Notes: generated by a model not told the origin, from the sequence alone. 64,000 nucleotides of DNA from Lysinibacillus pakistanensis (GCF_030123245.1 NZ_CP126101.1:2788501-2852500); one strand, 5' to 3'; counted from the stretch's first letter, positions 8,058-17,851 are shown. Made by a program: numbers and translations.

Positions 8058-10763
8058 TTACTCAGCAGCTTTTGCGCGTAGAACCATTTGTAGGATACCA
8101 CCGTGACGGTAGTAATCTACTTCTACTTCTGAATCGAAACGAGCTAAAGCTTGGAAAGTTTTAACTGTGCCGTCTTCAGATTTAGCAGTTACTGTTAAGA
8201 TTTCACGTGGTTTTACATTGTCAGTAATGTTTACAGAGATTTCTTCTTTACCAGTTAAGCCTAGTGTATCAGCAGATTCACCTGACATGAATTGAAGTGG
8301 AAGAACACCCATCATTACTAAGTTAGAACGGTGGATACGCTCGTAAGATTGTGCGATAACAGTTTTCACGCCAAGTAGGAATGTACCTTTCGCAGCCCAG
8401 TCACGAGAAGAACCCATACCGTAGTCGTTACCAGCAAGTACTACTAAGCCAGTACCTTGCTCTTGGTATTTCATACATGCGTCATAGATGTATTCTACTT
8501 CGCCTGTTGGCCAGTAAGTAGTGAATCCACCCTCTGTACCAGGAGCAACTTGGTTACGGATACGGATGTTTGCAAATGTACCACGCATCATTACTTCGTG
8601 GTTACCACGACGAGAACCATAAGAGTTGAAGTCACGGATTGCAACACCGTTTTCAATTAAATATTTACCTGCAGGTGTATCTTTACCGATTGCACCGGCT
8701 GGAGAAATATGGTCAGTTGTGATTGAGTCACCAAACTTCGCCATAATGCGTAAGCCGTCTAAGCCTTTAATAGCTTCTGGCTCTTTTGCAAGACCTTGGA
8801 AGAATGGTGGGTTTTGGATGTAAGTTGATTTTTCATCAAATGTGTATAGAGACTCAGTTGATGTTTCAATTGCATTCCATTTTTCGTTCGCTGTGAATAC
8901 AGTTTCGTATTCTTTTTGGAATAATTCACGGTTAACAACAGTCCCTAATACTGCGTTAACTTCTTCAGTTGATGGCCAGATATCAGCGAAGAATACTTCG
9001 TTACCATCTTTGTCTTTACCGAATGAATCTTTTTGTAGATCGATATCCACTGTACCAGCAAGTGCATATGCAACAACAAGTGGTGGTGAAGCTAAGTAGT
9101 TAGCTTTTACAAGTGGGTGTACACGACCTTCGAAGTTACGGTTACCAGAAAGAACTGATGTTACAAATAAGTCATTTTCTTTAATTGCATCTTCGATTTC
9201 AGGTAATAATGGACCTGAGTTACCAATACATGTTGTACAACCGTAACCTACAGTGTTGAAACCGATTTGGTCAAGGTATGTTTGTAAACCTGAATCTTCA
9301 AGGTAACCAGTTACAACTTTAGAACCTGGTGCTAAAGAAGTTTTTACCCATTTAGGCACTGTTAGACCTTTTTCTACAGCTTTTTTCGCTACTAAGCCCG
9401 CAGCTATTAATACGTATGGGTTAGATGTATTTGTACAAGAAGTGATAGCAGCAATTGCAACAGCACCTGTTGGAATTTCTACATCGCCTTCAGCGAATTT
9501 AGCTACAGAAGTTTTTGCAAATTCATCTTCTGTTAAACCGAAACCTTGTGTACCTTGTGGTGCCACTACTGCTTCTTTGTAACGAGAACGCATTTGAGAT
9601 AGTGGAATTAAGTCTTGTGGACGTTTTGGACCAGAAAGGTTTGGTTCGATTTCAGCTAAGTTTACTTCTAATACGTCAGTGTAAACTGGTTCTAATGTTG
9701 GATCGAAGAACATGTGGTTTGCTTTTAAGTAAGCTTCTACAACCGCGATGTGCTCTTCGTCACGACCAGTTAAACGCATGTAGTTTAATGATTCTTCGTC
9801 AATTGCGAAGTAACCACATGTAGCACCATATTCAGGAGCCATGTTAGAGATTGTCGCACGGTCAGCTAGTGGTAATTTAGATACGCCAGGTCCGAAGAAC
9901 TCAACGAATTTACCAACTACGCCACGTTGACGTAATACTTGTGTTACTTTTAATGCTAAGTCAGTAGCAGTTGTTCCGTTTGGAAGATCGCCAACTAATT
10001 TAACACCGATAACTTCTGGAATTGGGAAGTATGAAGGTTGACCAAGCATACCTGCTTCAGCTTCGATACCACCTACACCCCATCCAAGAACGCCAATACC
10101 GTTGATCATAGTTGTATGAGAGTCAGTACCTACTACTGAATCTGGGAATGTTTCGAATGTGCCATCAGCATTTTCGTTAACGTGTACAACTGGAGCTAAG
10201 TACTCTAGGTTTACTTGGTGAACGATACCTGTTGCTGGTGGTACAGCACGGAAGTTATTGTAAGCAGTTTGAGCCCATTTTAAGAAGTTATAACGCTCAG
10301 CGTTACGTTCGAATTCAAGGTCCATGTTTGCTTGTAATGCAGTTGCATTACCATATTTGTCAACTTGTACAGAGTGGTCAATTACAAGGTCAACTGGAAT
10401 AGCAGGGTTGATTTTGCTTGGGTCTCCACCCATTTCTTTCATTGCAGAACGAAGAGATGCAAGGTCAACAACTACTGGTACACCAGTAAAGTCTTGTAAT
10501 ACTACGCGAGAAGGTTTGAATGGTACTTCAGCTTCTGGATCAGCGCCGTTACCCCATTTTGCTAATTCGTTTACGTGCTCTTCTTTGATTACATACGCAT
10601 CATATTGACGTAAAACAGATTCTAATAATACTTTAATTGAGTAAGGAAGGTTTGAAACTTTTGCAACGCCAGCTTTTTCAATCGCAGCTAAGTCATAGTA
10701 ATTGTAAGTTTTACCATTTACTTCGAATGATGCGCGGCTGTTGTGTAAATTACCTTGTGCCAT
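8058..10763 (-). CDS. acnA: Aconitate hydratase
   Basis: 901 residues, the normal length for AcnA/CitB. It interconverts citrate and isocitrate in the TCA cycle, and in Bacillus it doubles as an iron-responsive RNA-binding protein. The [4Fe-4S] ligands are visible in [11 protein letters not shown] and [12 protein letters not shown]. The swivel domain carries [14 protein letters not shown] (written here as [12 protein letters not shown]). Start ATG 10763 follows AGGGGGATC. Monocistronic with a terminator. An ATAA-N7-TTAT dyad lies upstream (see separate entry), as in CcpC-controlled citB. Confidence 0.98.
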   Translation of the reverse strand: MAQGNLHNSRASFEVNGKTYNYYDLAAIEKAGVAKVSNLPYSIKVLLESVLRQYDAYVIKEEHVNELAKWGNGADPEAEVPFKPSRVVLQDFTGVPVVVDLASLRSAMKEMGGDPSKINPAIPVDLVIDHSVQVDKYGNATALQANMDLEFERNAERYNFLKWAQTAYNNFRAVPPATGIVHQVNLEYLAPVVHVNENADGTFETFPDSVVGTDSHTTMINGIGVLGWGVGGIEAEAGMLGQPSYFPIPEVIGVKLVGDLPNGTTATDLALKVTQVLRQRGVVGKFVEFFGPGVSKLPLADRATISNMAPEYGATCGYFAIDEESLNYMRLTGRDEEHIAVVEAYLKANHMFFDPTLEPVYTDVLEVNLAEIEPNLSGPKRPQDLIPLSQMRSRYKEAVVAPQGTQGFGLTEDEFAKTSVAKFAEGDVEIPTGAVAIAAITSCTNTSNPYVLIAAGLVAKKAVEKGLTVPKWVKTSLAPGSKVVTGYLEDSGLQTYLDQIGFNTVGYGCTTCIGNSGPLLPEIEDAIKENDLFVTSVLSGNRNFEGRVHPLVKANYLASPPLVVAYALAGTVDIDLQKDSFGKDKDGNEVFFADIWPSTEEVNAVLGTVVNRELFQKEYETVFTANEKWNAIETSTESLYTFDEKSTYIQNPPFFQGLAKEPEAIKGLDGLRIMAKFGDSITTDHISPAGAIGKDTPAGKYLIENGVAIRDFNSYGSRRGNHEVMMRGTFANIRIRNQVAPGTEGGFTTYWPTGEVEYIYDACMKYQEQGTGLVVLAGNDYGMGSSRDWAAKGTFLLGVKTVIAQSYERIHRSNLVMMGVLPLQFMSGESADTLGLTGKEEISVNITDNVKPREILTVTAKSEDGTVKTFQALARFDSEVEVDYYRHGGILQMVLRAKAAE

Positions 10764-10878
10764 TTGCGGATCCCCCTAAATATCTTTTTGAAAAGGCCTG
10801 TGTAAAGCAACTTTTCTCCAATACCCATGATAACGTATTTATATTCATAAGTAAATTACATTAATATTATCTTTTTTG

Positions 10879-10893
10879 ATAAGTAATCCTTAT
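10879..10893. promoter_or_regulatory. Candidate CcpC-type operator upstream of acnA
   Basis: ATAAGTAATCCTTAT matches the dyad ATAA-N7-TTAT bound by the citrate-responsive LysR regulator CcpC at B. subtilis citB. It lies 116 bp before the acnA start, a plausible distance. I could not place a convincing -10/-35 pair, so the promoter itself is not annotated. Confidence 0.55.
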
Positions 10894-10899
10894 GACCTT

Positions 10900-11300
10900 G
10901 GTTTCTAACCTGATGTTTCTAATTTTATAGATATGCATAAGATGAAGGGTTTGCAGGAAGGACATTTTTTATACCTTTCTAACTAAATGAATCTAAATGT
11001 ATTTAACTGGGGTACGAATTGAGGTACACGTTATGTTTTTAAAAGTGTACCTCAATAATAAATAGACATAAATCTTTTCATCTGGACAGGTTATTTAATA
11101 GTAAAAATATAACAAAAAAACTGATTTACAACAACTTATAATTTTTGTAAAACCAATATCATATTTTTTACGTTTTTATATGCGTATTTAATCATTGCTG
11201 CATCAATATTTATCATTCTTACTCTTAGACTGTGGATAGTGAAGCTGTTAAATCTAATGAAGAGCAAATGAATAAAGCTTTAGATAAAATGTAATCACAC
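10900..11300. other. Intergenic region with an inverted repeat and a gene scrap
   Basis: It contains GGGGTAC at 11009 and a perfect 12-bp inverted repeat (ATTGAGGTACAC 11018-11029, GTGTACCTCAAT 11045-11056). A 20-codon plus-strand tail (11232-11294, ending MNKALDKM) looks like the end of a lost gene. No intact gene is seen. Confidence 0.45.
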
Positions 11301-11336
11301 AAAAAAGCCTAGGCTCTAAATTAATTGAGTACCTGG
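11301..11336 (-). terminator. Terminator of the DUF4288 gene
   Basis: Minus-strand hairpin AAGCCCAGGTACTC / GAGCCTAGGCTT followed by a T run, 16 bp beyond the stop codon of the minus-strand gene. Confidence 0.7.
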
Positions 11337-11351
11337 GCTTTGGCTTTACTC

Positions 11352-11690
11352 TTATTTGTCTAAAGAATATTTTTCAATTGCCTCTTCTGTTGTAGTAGAA
11401 GGATTTTCAAATATTATATATCGACTGTAAACCTCTTTTAAATTTAAAGATTCACTTAAATCGTCAACTAATTCAAAAACATCTAATATCTTAACTAATT
11501 CTACTTTGTTGATTCCACCATCAGCATTTTCATATGTCTCTGGCTCAAAATGTTTTTTTACGATGCTACATACCTCTTCTGAGCTTCCTCCTTTAACTAA
11601 GAAAATTCTCTCTTCAAATATCTTAGCAGGATTTATTGTAGATGTCGCTGTCGATTCAAATAACAATTTAACCGAGAATAGATTATACAA
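11352..11690 (-). CDS. DUF4288-like protein, possible immunity protein
   Basis: 112 residues from TTG 11690 (AGAGGTGG five nt upstream). The pattern SVKLLFES near the start, ERIFLVKGGSSEEV, an EPETYENADGG stretch and KILDVFEL...EVYSR resembles DUF4288, a small family of unknown biochemical role. It is cytosolic, acidic and lacks catalytic motifs. Just upstream on the same strand lies a 48-codon open tail resembling the end of a polymorphic toxin (11741-11884). That toxin-then-small-acidic-protein order is what toxin/immunity modules show, so an immunity role is a reasonable inference but not proven. Confidence 0.65.
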   Translation of the reverse strand: MYNLFSVKLLFESTATSTINPAKIFEERIFLVKGGSSEEVCSIVKKHFEPETYENADGGINKVELVKILDVFELVDDLSESLNLKEVYSRYIIFENPSTTTEEAIEKYSLDK

Positions 11691-11740
11691 AAAACCACCT
11701 CTTTTTATATAATATATAATCTTAATGAGAAATACAGAAT

Positions 11741-11884
11741 TTATTTTTTAAAAAGGCCATCTGTCAGTAGTTTTTTTGCCTTCTTAGCAGCATTACCAGC
11801 TTTTTCACCTTTTTCAATTTCATTAAGAGTTTTATCTAGATATTCGGTAGGAAATCCTATTTCAGATTTTTTTAACTTTAAGAT
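11741..11884 (-). pseudogene. Decayed C-terminal tail of a polymorphic-toxin-like protein
   Basis: A 48-codon frame with no start codon, bounded upstream by TAA, ends 50 bp before the DUF4288 gene. It reads GFPTEYLDKTLNEIEKG then EKAGNAAKKAKKLLTDG, a motif style I associate with C-termini of secreted nuclease-type toxins. Only the tail is left. The family is inferred from the motif style and needs a profile search. Confidence 0.45.
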
Positions 11885-11969
11885 TTATGATATAAGTAAA
11901 TTATGGAATTTAAATTATATTTACCAAGCAAAGTGGTAAAGAAAAAATGACTTACCGGGGGGAATTATC

Positions 11970-12416
11970 ATGTTAATTAGAAGTGCAAAAGAAAAAGATT
12001 GTAACATATTAAGCGATTTAGCCTATAAGTCAAAAGCCTACTGGGGATATACAGAAGATTTTCTAAAACAATGTAAAGATGATTTGACTGTAACTAAAGA
12101 GTACATACGAGAAAATCCAGTTTATTTAATGGAGAGTGATAACAACATAGTAGCATTTTATAGCTTTACTATTAATGAACGGAAATTAGATGCATTATTC
12201 ATTGATCCTACTCATATCGGTAAAGGATTAGGAAGAACGATATGGGATCATTTATTAAATAAAGCTAAGGAGTTAGGAATAAACGAATTTACGCTTGATA
12301 GTGAACCTAATGCAGAAGGTTTTTATTTAAAAATGGGAGCAAAGAACATTGGCTCTACTCCATCTTCAGTGTTCCCTGACCGCCATCTTCCTTTAATGAA
12401 AGTTAAAGTGTTTTAA
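11970..12416 (+). CDS. GNAT family N-acetyltransferase
   Basis: 148 residues, ATG 11970 behind a GGGGGG Shine-Dalgarno. The GNAT fold shows the strand ERKLDALFIDPTHIGKGLGRTIWDHLL, whose GKGLGR is the acetyl-CoA pyrophosphate loop, and the late motif NAEGFYLKMGA. The acceptor substrate is unknown; free-standing GNATs of this size modify small amines or protein N-termini. It stands alone and is followed by a strong terminator. Confidence 0.88.
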   Translation: MLIRSAKEKDCNILSDLAYKSKAYWGYTEDFLKQCKDDLTVTKEYIRENPVYLMESDNNIVAFYSFTINERKLDALFIDPTHIGKGLGRTIWDHLLNKAKELGINEFTLDSEPNAEGFYLKMGAKNIGSTPSSVFPDRHLPLMKVKVF

Positions 12417-12495
12417 AATGCATTAATAAGTAAGACCAAGAAGGCGATTTGAACTGCATACCGTCAACTAGACAGTGGGAATAATAATAACTGTA

Positions 12496-12550
12496 TTAAA
12501 CGGCTTAAGCCCAGAATTCTAAAGGGCTCAAGCCGTTTAATCATTTTTTA
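12496..12550 (+). terminator. Terminator of the GNAT gene
   Basis: TTAAACGGCTTAAGCCC / GGGCTCAAGCCGTTTAA, a 17-bp stem with one mismatch, followed by TCATTTTTTAT. Confidence 0.9.
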
Positions 12551-12811
12551 TAGCCACATATCCAAATCTTTTTTTGCGAATGATTTGGTATGTCATGTTT
12601 TTTTGCTTAATAATATATAACCTAACATGAACCCCATTTATTTTAAATTCTTCACTGTATTTCCTATTAGTTTGGAGGGGTCCCCAACTAAATCAAAAAC
12701 AAATTAATAATTTACTTGACTGGAGGTAAGAACGTGGCTGGGACAAAATGATGCGTTTTTGCCACTTTCAACGTGAACCTATTTTTCAATTTTTCCCCAA
12801 AAAATCTGTAA
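12551..12811. other. Intergenic, repeat-like scraps only
   Basis: No coding frame with a ribosome binding site. The stretch GTGGCTGGGACAAAAT near 12733 resembles ends of insertion-derived repeats. Confidence 0.3.
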
Positions 12812-13567
12812 TCATGTTTTGTTATGTATCAAATGCTTATCTTCTGTTTTTGAGTCACCTAATTTTGCAACATAATCTATAAGGAAATGAAAAACAATTA
12901 GGGGTAAAATTGAACCTAAACCAATATATAATCCCGAAAAAAGTATTCCAACGATTGTTGTTTTTAACACTCCTAGTAACCCTTGATAGGTATGGGCAAG
13001 TCCAAACAATAACGAAGAACAGAATATAATTAACCAAATTGAAAAATTAGGAAATATATAAGATAAAGCAAAGATTAAAAAACCTCTATATATAATCTCT
13101 TCTGTGACTCCTGCTGTTAATGAAACATAATTCCATAGTTTTTTCTCTTTACCAGTAACAGGGATTATATCAGAAAAACTTACTGTATTTAATTGTTCTT
13201 CTTTCGCTTGTATGAATTTGGTTCTAAATTTATCACTTAAATGATAGGAAATGAAATAATATAAAATACTTAATAAATATAGTATTGCAATAACAAATAT
13301 CGAATAAGTTATTACGTTTCCTAATGTTTTTGTATTAAAATTTGGATAAGCAAGCCCAATATCTTTAAAATCTAAATCTGTAAAAAACACTAATAATATT
13401 ATTGAAATAGTAGGAATCCAAAGACCTATAATAAGTTTTATATAATATTTAAATCTTGTATTCGGGTTTTCTTTCACAGCAAATTTAAACTTTTGATAAC
13501 CGAAGTATCCTATAAACGGTTCGTATATTAAAGTAAAAATAATTATTAACCATAGACCAAAAACCAC
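12812..13567 (-). CDS. CPBP family intramembrane metalloprotease
   Basis: 251 residues with about six to seven membrane segments, from GTG 13567 (AAGGCGGCGAAG upstream). The CAAX-protease/bacteriocin-processing (Abi) motifs are present: EEIIYRG (motif 1, catalytic Glu pair) at about 157-163, FGLAH at about 188-192, and a terminal VFHFLIDY with the last His. Members process prenylated proteins in eukaryotes; in bacteria they are linked to bacteriocin self-immunity, and substrates are mostly unknown. No bacteriocin gene is visible nearby. Confidence 0.9.
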   Translation of the reverse strand: MVFGLWLIIIFTLIYEPFIGYFGYQKFKFAVKENPNTRFKYYIKLIIGLWIPTISIILLVFFTDLDFKDIGLAYPNFNTKTLGNVITYSIFVIAILYLLSILYYFISYHLSDKFRTKFIQAKEEQLNTVSFSDIIPVTGKEKKLWNYVSLTAGVTEEIIYRGFLIFALSYIFPNFSIWLIIFCSSLLFGLAHTYQGLLGVLKTTIVGILFSGLYIGLGSILPLIVFHFLIDYVAKLGDSKTEDKHLIHNKT

Positions 13568-13706
13568 AAATCTTCGCCGCCTTTTTATATTATATGAAAA
13601 TAAAATTATTTAAAATCTAAGTGGTTAAGCAATCGTGCCCTTTCGTGTAGGAACAAACAGTAGTTCATTAAGAAGATGAATTGAAGTACCGATTGGAATC
13701 AGTATA

Positions 13707-14459
13707 TTAACCTAAATGATGTCTCATCCAAACATTCGGTTCAATGTAAACACCTTTATTCGCCGCCTTATCTACTTCCAATGGCACTAACCCCTCATTT
13801 AAAATATAGCTTCCTGAAGTGGGGAACTTCATACCACACCACTTTTCCCACATTTCAATTGATGCTGGAATTACCATTGATCTTTCTGCCACCTTTATAA
13901 TCGAAGCACCCGTCTTATAATGTGTTCTAATCCAAGGATCAAAAGGGAAACCATCATCCCTTATCCAACTAATATATTCTTTCATAGGAATAAGTGGGAA
14001 CTTGTATTTTAAGGAAGGCCGAACAGGAGCTACCATATTTTTAATTCTATTTTTAATAGCCAAGCCTTTCATTTCTTTTACCATTAACTCACTGAGACCT
14101 TTACCTCTAAATTTAGGATGAATGACAATGGCTAAGGCTGACAATGAATTAGGTGATATATTATCTTGGTAATCTAATATTCCTTTTTCAAAGACTCCAT
14201 CCCATCCTGATGGTAAGTTATCTTCATTACCGTCCCAATCAAAAGGTATTGAATTACCACAAGCCATAGGTGTTGATTCTTCATTCAAGAGAATATATTG
14301 AAATTCAGGAAACCATGAATATAAATTACCCCAATATTTTGCTCCTATTGGATCCTCTTTCATAAACTTTGCCCATCCTATATGATGTAGCTTGTCAAAT
14401 TCGTCTTCTAAATCCGGACATTCTTTTAATGTTACTATGGTGTTTTTCTTATCCATCAT
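13707..14459 (-). CDS. GNAT-fold acyltransferase, 250 aa
   Basis: ATG 14459 (a second ATG follows directly; AGAAAGG upstream). The middle strand ALAIVIHPKFRGKGLSELMVKEM carries the RGKGLS acyl-CoA loop of GNAT proteins. The family-specific rest is unlike small GNATs: SWFPEFQYILL, FDWDG, and a C-terminal half with PWIRTHYKTGA and EPNVWMRHHL. Proteins of this length are annotated only as GNAT superfamily. Acceptor unknown. No operon partner is evident; the serine hydrolase gene upstream is separated by 134 bp. Confidence 0.75.
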   Translation of the reverse strand: MMDKKNTIVTLKECPDLEDEFDKLHHIGWAKFMKEDPIGAKYWGNLYSWFPEFQYILLNEESTPMACGNSIPFDWDGNEDNLPSGWDGVFEKGILDYQDNISPNSLSALAIVIHPKFRGKGLSELMVKEMKGLAIKNRIKNMVAPVRPSLKYKFPLIPMKEYISWIRDDGFPFDPWIRTHYKTGASIIKVAERSMVIPASIEMWEKWCGMKFPTSGSYILNEGLVPLEVDKAANKGVYIEPNVWMRHHLG

Positions 14460-14593
14460 CTATAACCTTTCTTCATATTTACTTAATTCGGTTTAATATT
14501 TTCCTCACAATTATCCGAATATCTCAAAAAATTTCTTATTTAAATTAACGATTATTAATCTTTTCCAAAATCAAAATTAGTTTTGTTAGTTAC

Positions 14594-15949
14594 TTATTGA
14601 CGTTCTGCAGTCCGTAATTCGGCATCATCGACAATTCTTACTAATTCCTTACTGCCTTCTGTTGTAAAATCAACATCTATTGATAGTCCTCTTATGAAGA
14701 AACTATTCTCTGTTTTAGCGTACAGTTCGAGTTTCATTGAACCAGGAAACTTGATAAAGAGTCTGTTATTTTCTAAAAAAACATGAATGATTAAATCTGG
14801 ATGCTCTGTTAGTGCATAATTACCGACAAGACGTTTTAAAATGTCTAACGAAATAGCTTGGGCACGTTCTAAAGGAGGTTTTTCCTCGGCAAGTTCATAA
14901 GGCTCATCGAAAGCAGCTTGCTCAATTGCAAGTAATATATGTTGGTCAAAATCGAAATCATGTTCTTTATTTCTTAGTACAATAACGACAATATCATGAT
15001 TGATGAAGCGTCTAAGGCTTGTAACATAACCTGGCCAACCGCCACTATGCCAAATTATTTGACCTTTTTCCTTATCATCCTCCAAGATCCAACCAAAACC
15101 ATATTTAAATGGTGTTTCAGTTTCTGTCACCGCTGGTTTATAAGCTTCTTGTAGTAATTTATCATTGATTAAATTCCCTGCGCTTAGAGCACGCTCATAA
15201 AGATAGAGATCTCTAACAGTTGATTGAATGCCACCATCACCAAGCATTCCATCTAAATAAGTAACCATTTTTGACTCCTCAAAATCATCTGCCAATATAT
15301 ACTTACCTGCGTACACATCGTAGACATAACCGTATGCATAATCATCAATCTCAATATTCTCTTTTCTAACTCCAATGGCTTGAGTGCAAGTCATATTAAG
15401 TGGTTTAAAAATGTTTTCTTGTAAAAAAACAGAAAAACCCATGTTAGTTACACGTTCCACGATAATTGCAAGTAAAATATAGCCAGTATTACTATATTCA
15501 ACACGCTCATTCGGTACAAATAAACGCTCAGGTTTGTATTTGGTTAAATACATGAGTAAATCATCATTGTCAGCGATTTTCGTTTTGTCCCAATACTTTT
15601 CAAATAGATCTAAATAATCAGGGAGTCCACTCGTGTGATTAAGTAAATGTCGAATCGTAATGCCTTCATAAGGAAGATTAGGTATCCATTTCTGGACCGC
15701 ATCATCAAGATTTAGCTTACCTTCCTGAACGAGTAATAAAATTGCGGTTGCTGTAATTGGCTTGGAAACAGATGCAAGATTGAAAACAGATCGTGATGTT
15801 AATGGACGATATGTTGACAACTCAGCATCACCGAAAGCTCCTTCGTATAAAATCTCGCCTTTTTTAGCGACAAGAACTGTACCATTTAACAATTCTCTTT
15901 CCTTAATATCATTGAATAATCTTTCTAAGTTAACCTTTGTGTTGGTCAA
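14594..15949 (-). CDS. Serine hydrolase, beta-lactamase/penicillin-binding-protein family
   Basis: 451 residues from TTG 15949 (GGAGGAG five nt upstream). Class C beta-lactamase-like fold: catalytic S60-V-S-K63, a Y-S-N motif near residue 153, and HSGG in place of the KTG triad strand. A C-terminal beta domain follows residue 350. There is no signal peptide, so a cytosolic esterase or D-aminopeptidase-like role is likelier than antibiotic resistance. Its start overlaps the end of the upstream MarR gene by 20 bp, so the two form an operon and MarR probably controls the hydrolase. Confidence 0.87.
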   Translation of the reverse strand: MTNTKVNLERLFNDIKERELLNGTVLVAKKGEILYEGAFGDAELSTYRPLTSRSVFNLASVSKPITATAILLLVQEGKLNLDDAVQKWIPNLPYEGITIRHLLNHTSGLPDYLDLFEKYWDKTKIADNDDLLMYLTKYKPERLFVPNERVEYSNTGYILLAIIVERVTNMGFSVFLQENIFKPLNMTCTQAIGVRKENIEIDDYAYGYVYDVYAGKYILADDFEESKMVTYLDGMLGDGGIQSTVRDLYLYERALSAGNLINDKLLQEAYKPAVTETETPFKYGFGWILEDDKEKGQIIWHSGGWPGYVTSLRRFINHDIVVIVLRNKEHDFDFDQHILLAIEQAAFDEPYELAEEKPPLERAQAISLDILKRLVGNYALTEHPDLIIHVFLENNRLFIKFPGSMKLELYAKTENSFFIRGLSIDVDFTTEGSKELVRIVDDAELRTAERQ

Positions 15950-16427
15950 GATTAGTCTCCTCCCAATTTTGGTTTGTACATTTTTTTTCTACAATCTTAC
16001 TTAGCTTTGTAAGAATTTTTTTAAGTTCTTCCATTTCACTCAATTCCATTTCTGAGTAAAAACGATTAACAATTTCACGGTTTATTTTTTCTTCCTTTTC
16101 AAAATATTGAAATCCTTTATCTGCTAGTTGCACAAGTATTTCCCTTCTATTTTTGGGGTTTATCATCCTCATTAAGTAATCCTCATTTTCCAGCTTCGTA
16201 ACAATTTGGCCAACAGCACTTGATGTTATTTTCATTAGTTGAGCAATTTCTCCAATAGAAATTGCTTCAAATTTTTTAACAATATCCATTAGAATCGTTT
16301 GATTATTAGAAAAATCATCATCGAGTAGAGATTGATATTCTTTAATAATGATTTTATTCATTTCATAATGCATCTCGTTAATTTCGGTAACGAGTTTAAA
16401 TAATTTATCTCCATCATCACTTTTCAT
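15930..16427 (-). CDS. MarR family transcriptional regulator
   Basis: 165 residues from ATG 16427 (AGAGGGTG upstream). Winged helix at about residues 50-115: ISIGEIAQLMKITSSAVGQIVTKLE (recognition helix) and the wing NPKNRREILVQL. A C-terminal dimerisation helix follows. It overlaps the downstream serine hydrolase. The upstream region is rich in TTAATT palindromic scraps but shows no single clear operator. Confidence 0.9.
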   Translation of the reverse strand: MKSDDGDKLFKLVTEINEMHYEMNKIIIKEYQSLLDDDFSNNQTILMDIVKKFEAISIGEIAQLMKITSSAVGQIVTKLENEDYLMRMINPKNRREILVQLADKGFQYFEKEEKINREIVNRFYSEMELSEMEELKKILTKLSKIVEKKCTNQNWEETNLDQHKG

Positions 16428-16439
16428 GTGTTTACACCC

Positions 16440-16946
16440 TCTAACATTAAAATTAGCTTCACAATAAATTTAAATTAATTATAAACTTAACTTTAATATA
16501 AAGCAAGATTAATTAATGAAATAAGAAATTAATCTAATCGACTTACCAACTAAAACTATTTATAATCCTTTTTTATCTTCCTCCTTCACTCCCTTCTAAA
16601 TTTAGGATAGGCATTCACACGTTCTACATTTTAGCTTTAGAATAAAGATTGATTAAAAAATTCCTTTCAACCTTTTATCAGTAAATGCAAAAACTCCATT
16701 TTTGAAAAGATTGTTCAAAATGGAGTTAATCATTCTAGATTTTTATAAAAGAATTGATCAATTAAATGAGCCTTATTAAACCAAAGCATCCGTTAGCCAT
16801 CCATAGCGCAAAATCAACGCTACGCCACTGAAAATGAAAGATTTTTACGTTCTTTCATGGAAGTTTAAGTACAGATAAGCATCAATTTACATAAATTTCT
16901 GATAAAAATCCTCTCAAAGAATAAATAAAGAGCGATACTTATTATA
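16440..16946. other. Intergenic region with a hairpin
   Basis: A 14-bp hairpin (AACTCCATTTT... / ...AAAATGGAGTT) lies at 16692-16727. The dispersed motif AAAGCATCCGTTAG occurs at 16783. No gene is seen. Confidence 0.45.
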
Positions 16947-16996
16947 AAGTCCCCTATAAGATAGACACTTAAAAAAATCTCTCTTACAGGGGACTT
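16947..16996. repeat. Inverted repeat in front of the IS3 remnant
   Basis: AAGTCCCCTATAAG (16947-16960) and CTTACAGGGGACTT (16983-16996), 13 of 14 pairs. It directly precedes the decayed transposase frame and may be a leader hairpin or end of that insertion sequence. Confidence 0.5.
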
Positions 16997-17022
16997 TTAT
17001 TTATGATGAACATAACAACTGG

Positions 17023-17330
17023 ATGGAGCAGAACTTATATCAAAGAAACTATTTACTGATCAAGGACAAAAATACTCAAGGCACATTCTTATTTAAAAGC
17101 TTTAGTGAAAAAGGGATAACATACACAGATGAATTTAAGGCAATAGCAATTGCGGAATATGAAAAAGGAAAATGTTCACATAAATTATTTGAAGATGTAG
17201 GCTGCCATATCGACCAAGTCGGAATTCATCGAGCAAAATCAGCTTTAACACGATGGCGTGCGGTGTGATAAGGTTTGAAGATACACGCAAATATCATTCG
17301 GGACGACCACTTGAACGAATTAACGTTGGA
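17023..17330 (+). pseudogene. Decayed IS3-family transposase orfA
   Basis: An 81-codon frame from 17023 contains ITYTDEFKAIAIAEYEKGK and VGIHRAKSALTRWR, the N-terminal helix-turn-helix of IS3-family OrfA proteins. The frame stops at 17268, but the homology resumes in another frame as FEDTRKYHSGRPLERI (about 17277-17325), which is the usual continuation. The rest of the element is missing. One frameshift plus truncation make this a fossil. Confidence 0.75.
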
Positions 17331-17395
17331 TTATTCATGCGAAATTAAAAACTGATTTCTAATTATTTTATTCCCCATATTACACCATTCATTTT

Positions 17396-17566
17396 TTACT
17401 TTTTATATTTTATGAAGAAGAAAAATCCAGATAAAAATAATGCAACAGTAATTTTTATTAAAAGACTTAAATTGGTTTGCATATTAAGAATAAGTAACAA
17501 CATTAGAAAGAAAAAAACGGATGCCCAAAATACTCTATCTTTTATTAATTTGTTTATACTATTCAT
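17396..17566 (-). CDS. Small membrane protein, 56 aa
   Basis: ATG 17566 behind GGGGTGATTTTTA. The peptide starts MNSINKLIKDRVFW and has two hydrophobic segments (about 13-28 and 34-52), ending FFIKYKK with a positive tail. It is therefore a two-helix membrane peptide. No family recognised. The opposite-strand frame over the same bases has no ribosome binding site and a low-complexity translation, so I prefer this one. Confidence 0.6.
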   Translation of the reverse strand: MNSINKLIKDRVFWASVFFFLMLLLILNMQTNLSLLIKITVALFLSGFFFFIKYKK

Positions 17567-17669
17567 TAAAAATCACCCCAATATTAGTATCCCATATATG
17601 TAATATACATATAAATTTATAAAAATTTTTAATTTTCAGTTTTCGTCTACACTGTTAGTACATATTTGA

Positions 17670-17686
17670 GGCTGTCCCAAAAGAGG
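17670..17686. repeat. Fragment of a GGCTGTCCC-type inverted-repeat end
   Basis: GGCTGTCCCAAAAGAGG is identical to the left end of the complete MITE at 35712 (minus its first bases). It is a solo end with no matching partner nearby. Confidence 0.55.
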
Positions 17687-17690
17687 ATTT

Positions 17691-17851
17691 TCATCTCCCT
17701 TTACTTAAGATAGTTAAATTGTATGTAAAATTAACAATTTTTTCAATCTCACCATTTTCCTTTATTTCTGTTAGAAAGTTTTCTTCAGCATCCATGCTAT
17801 ATAACAGTCTTTTTTAACATGATATTCCGCACGCTTCTTCCTACACTCCAT
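17691..17851 (-). pseudogene. Frameshifted small gene
   Basis: ATG 17851, behind GGACAGGGG at good spacing, opens MECRKKRAEYHVKKDCYI...KKTF and stops at 17771. A second frame overlapping its end reads ENFLTEIKENGEIEKIVNF and continues to 17691. Joined, they give a plausible basic protein of about 53 residues. Family unknown. Confidence 0.4.

Noticed and set aside
8457..10864. Six plus-strand open frames across the aconitase gene
   Set aside because: All lie antisense to a full-length, conserved acnA and have no family features; they reflect its codon bias.
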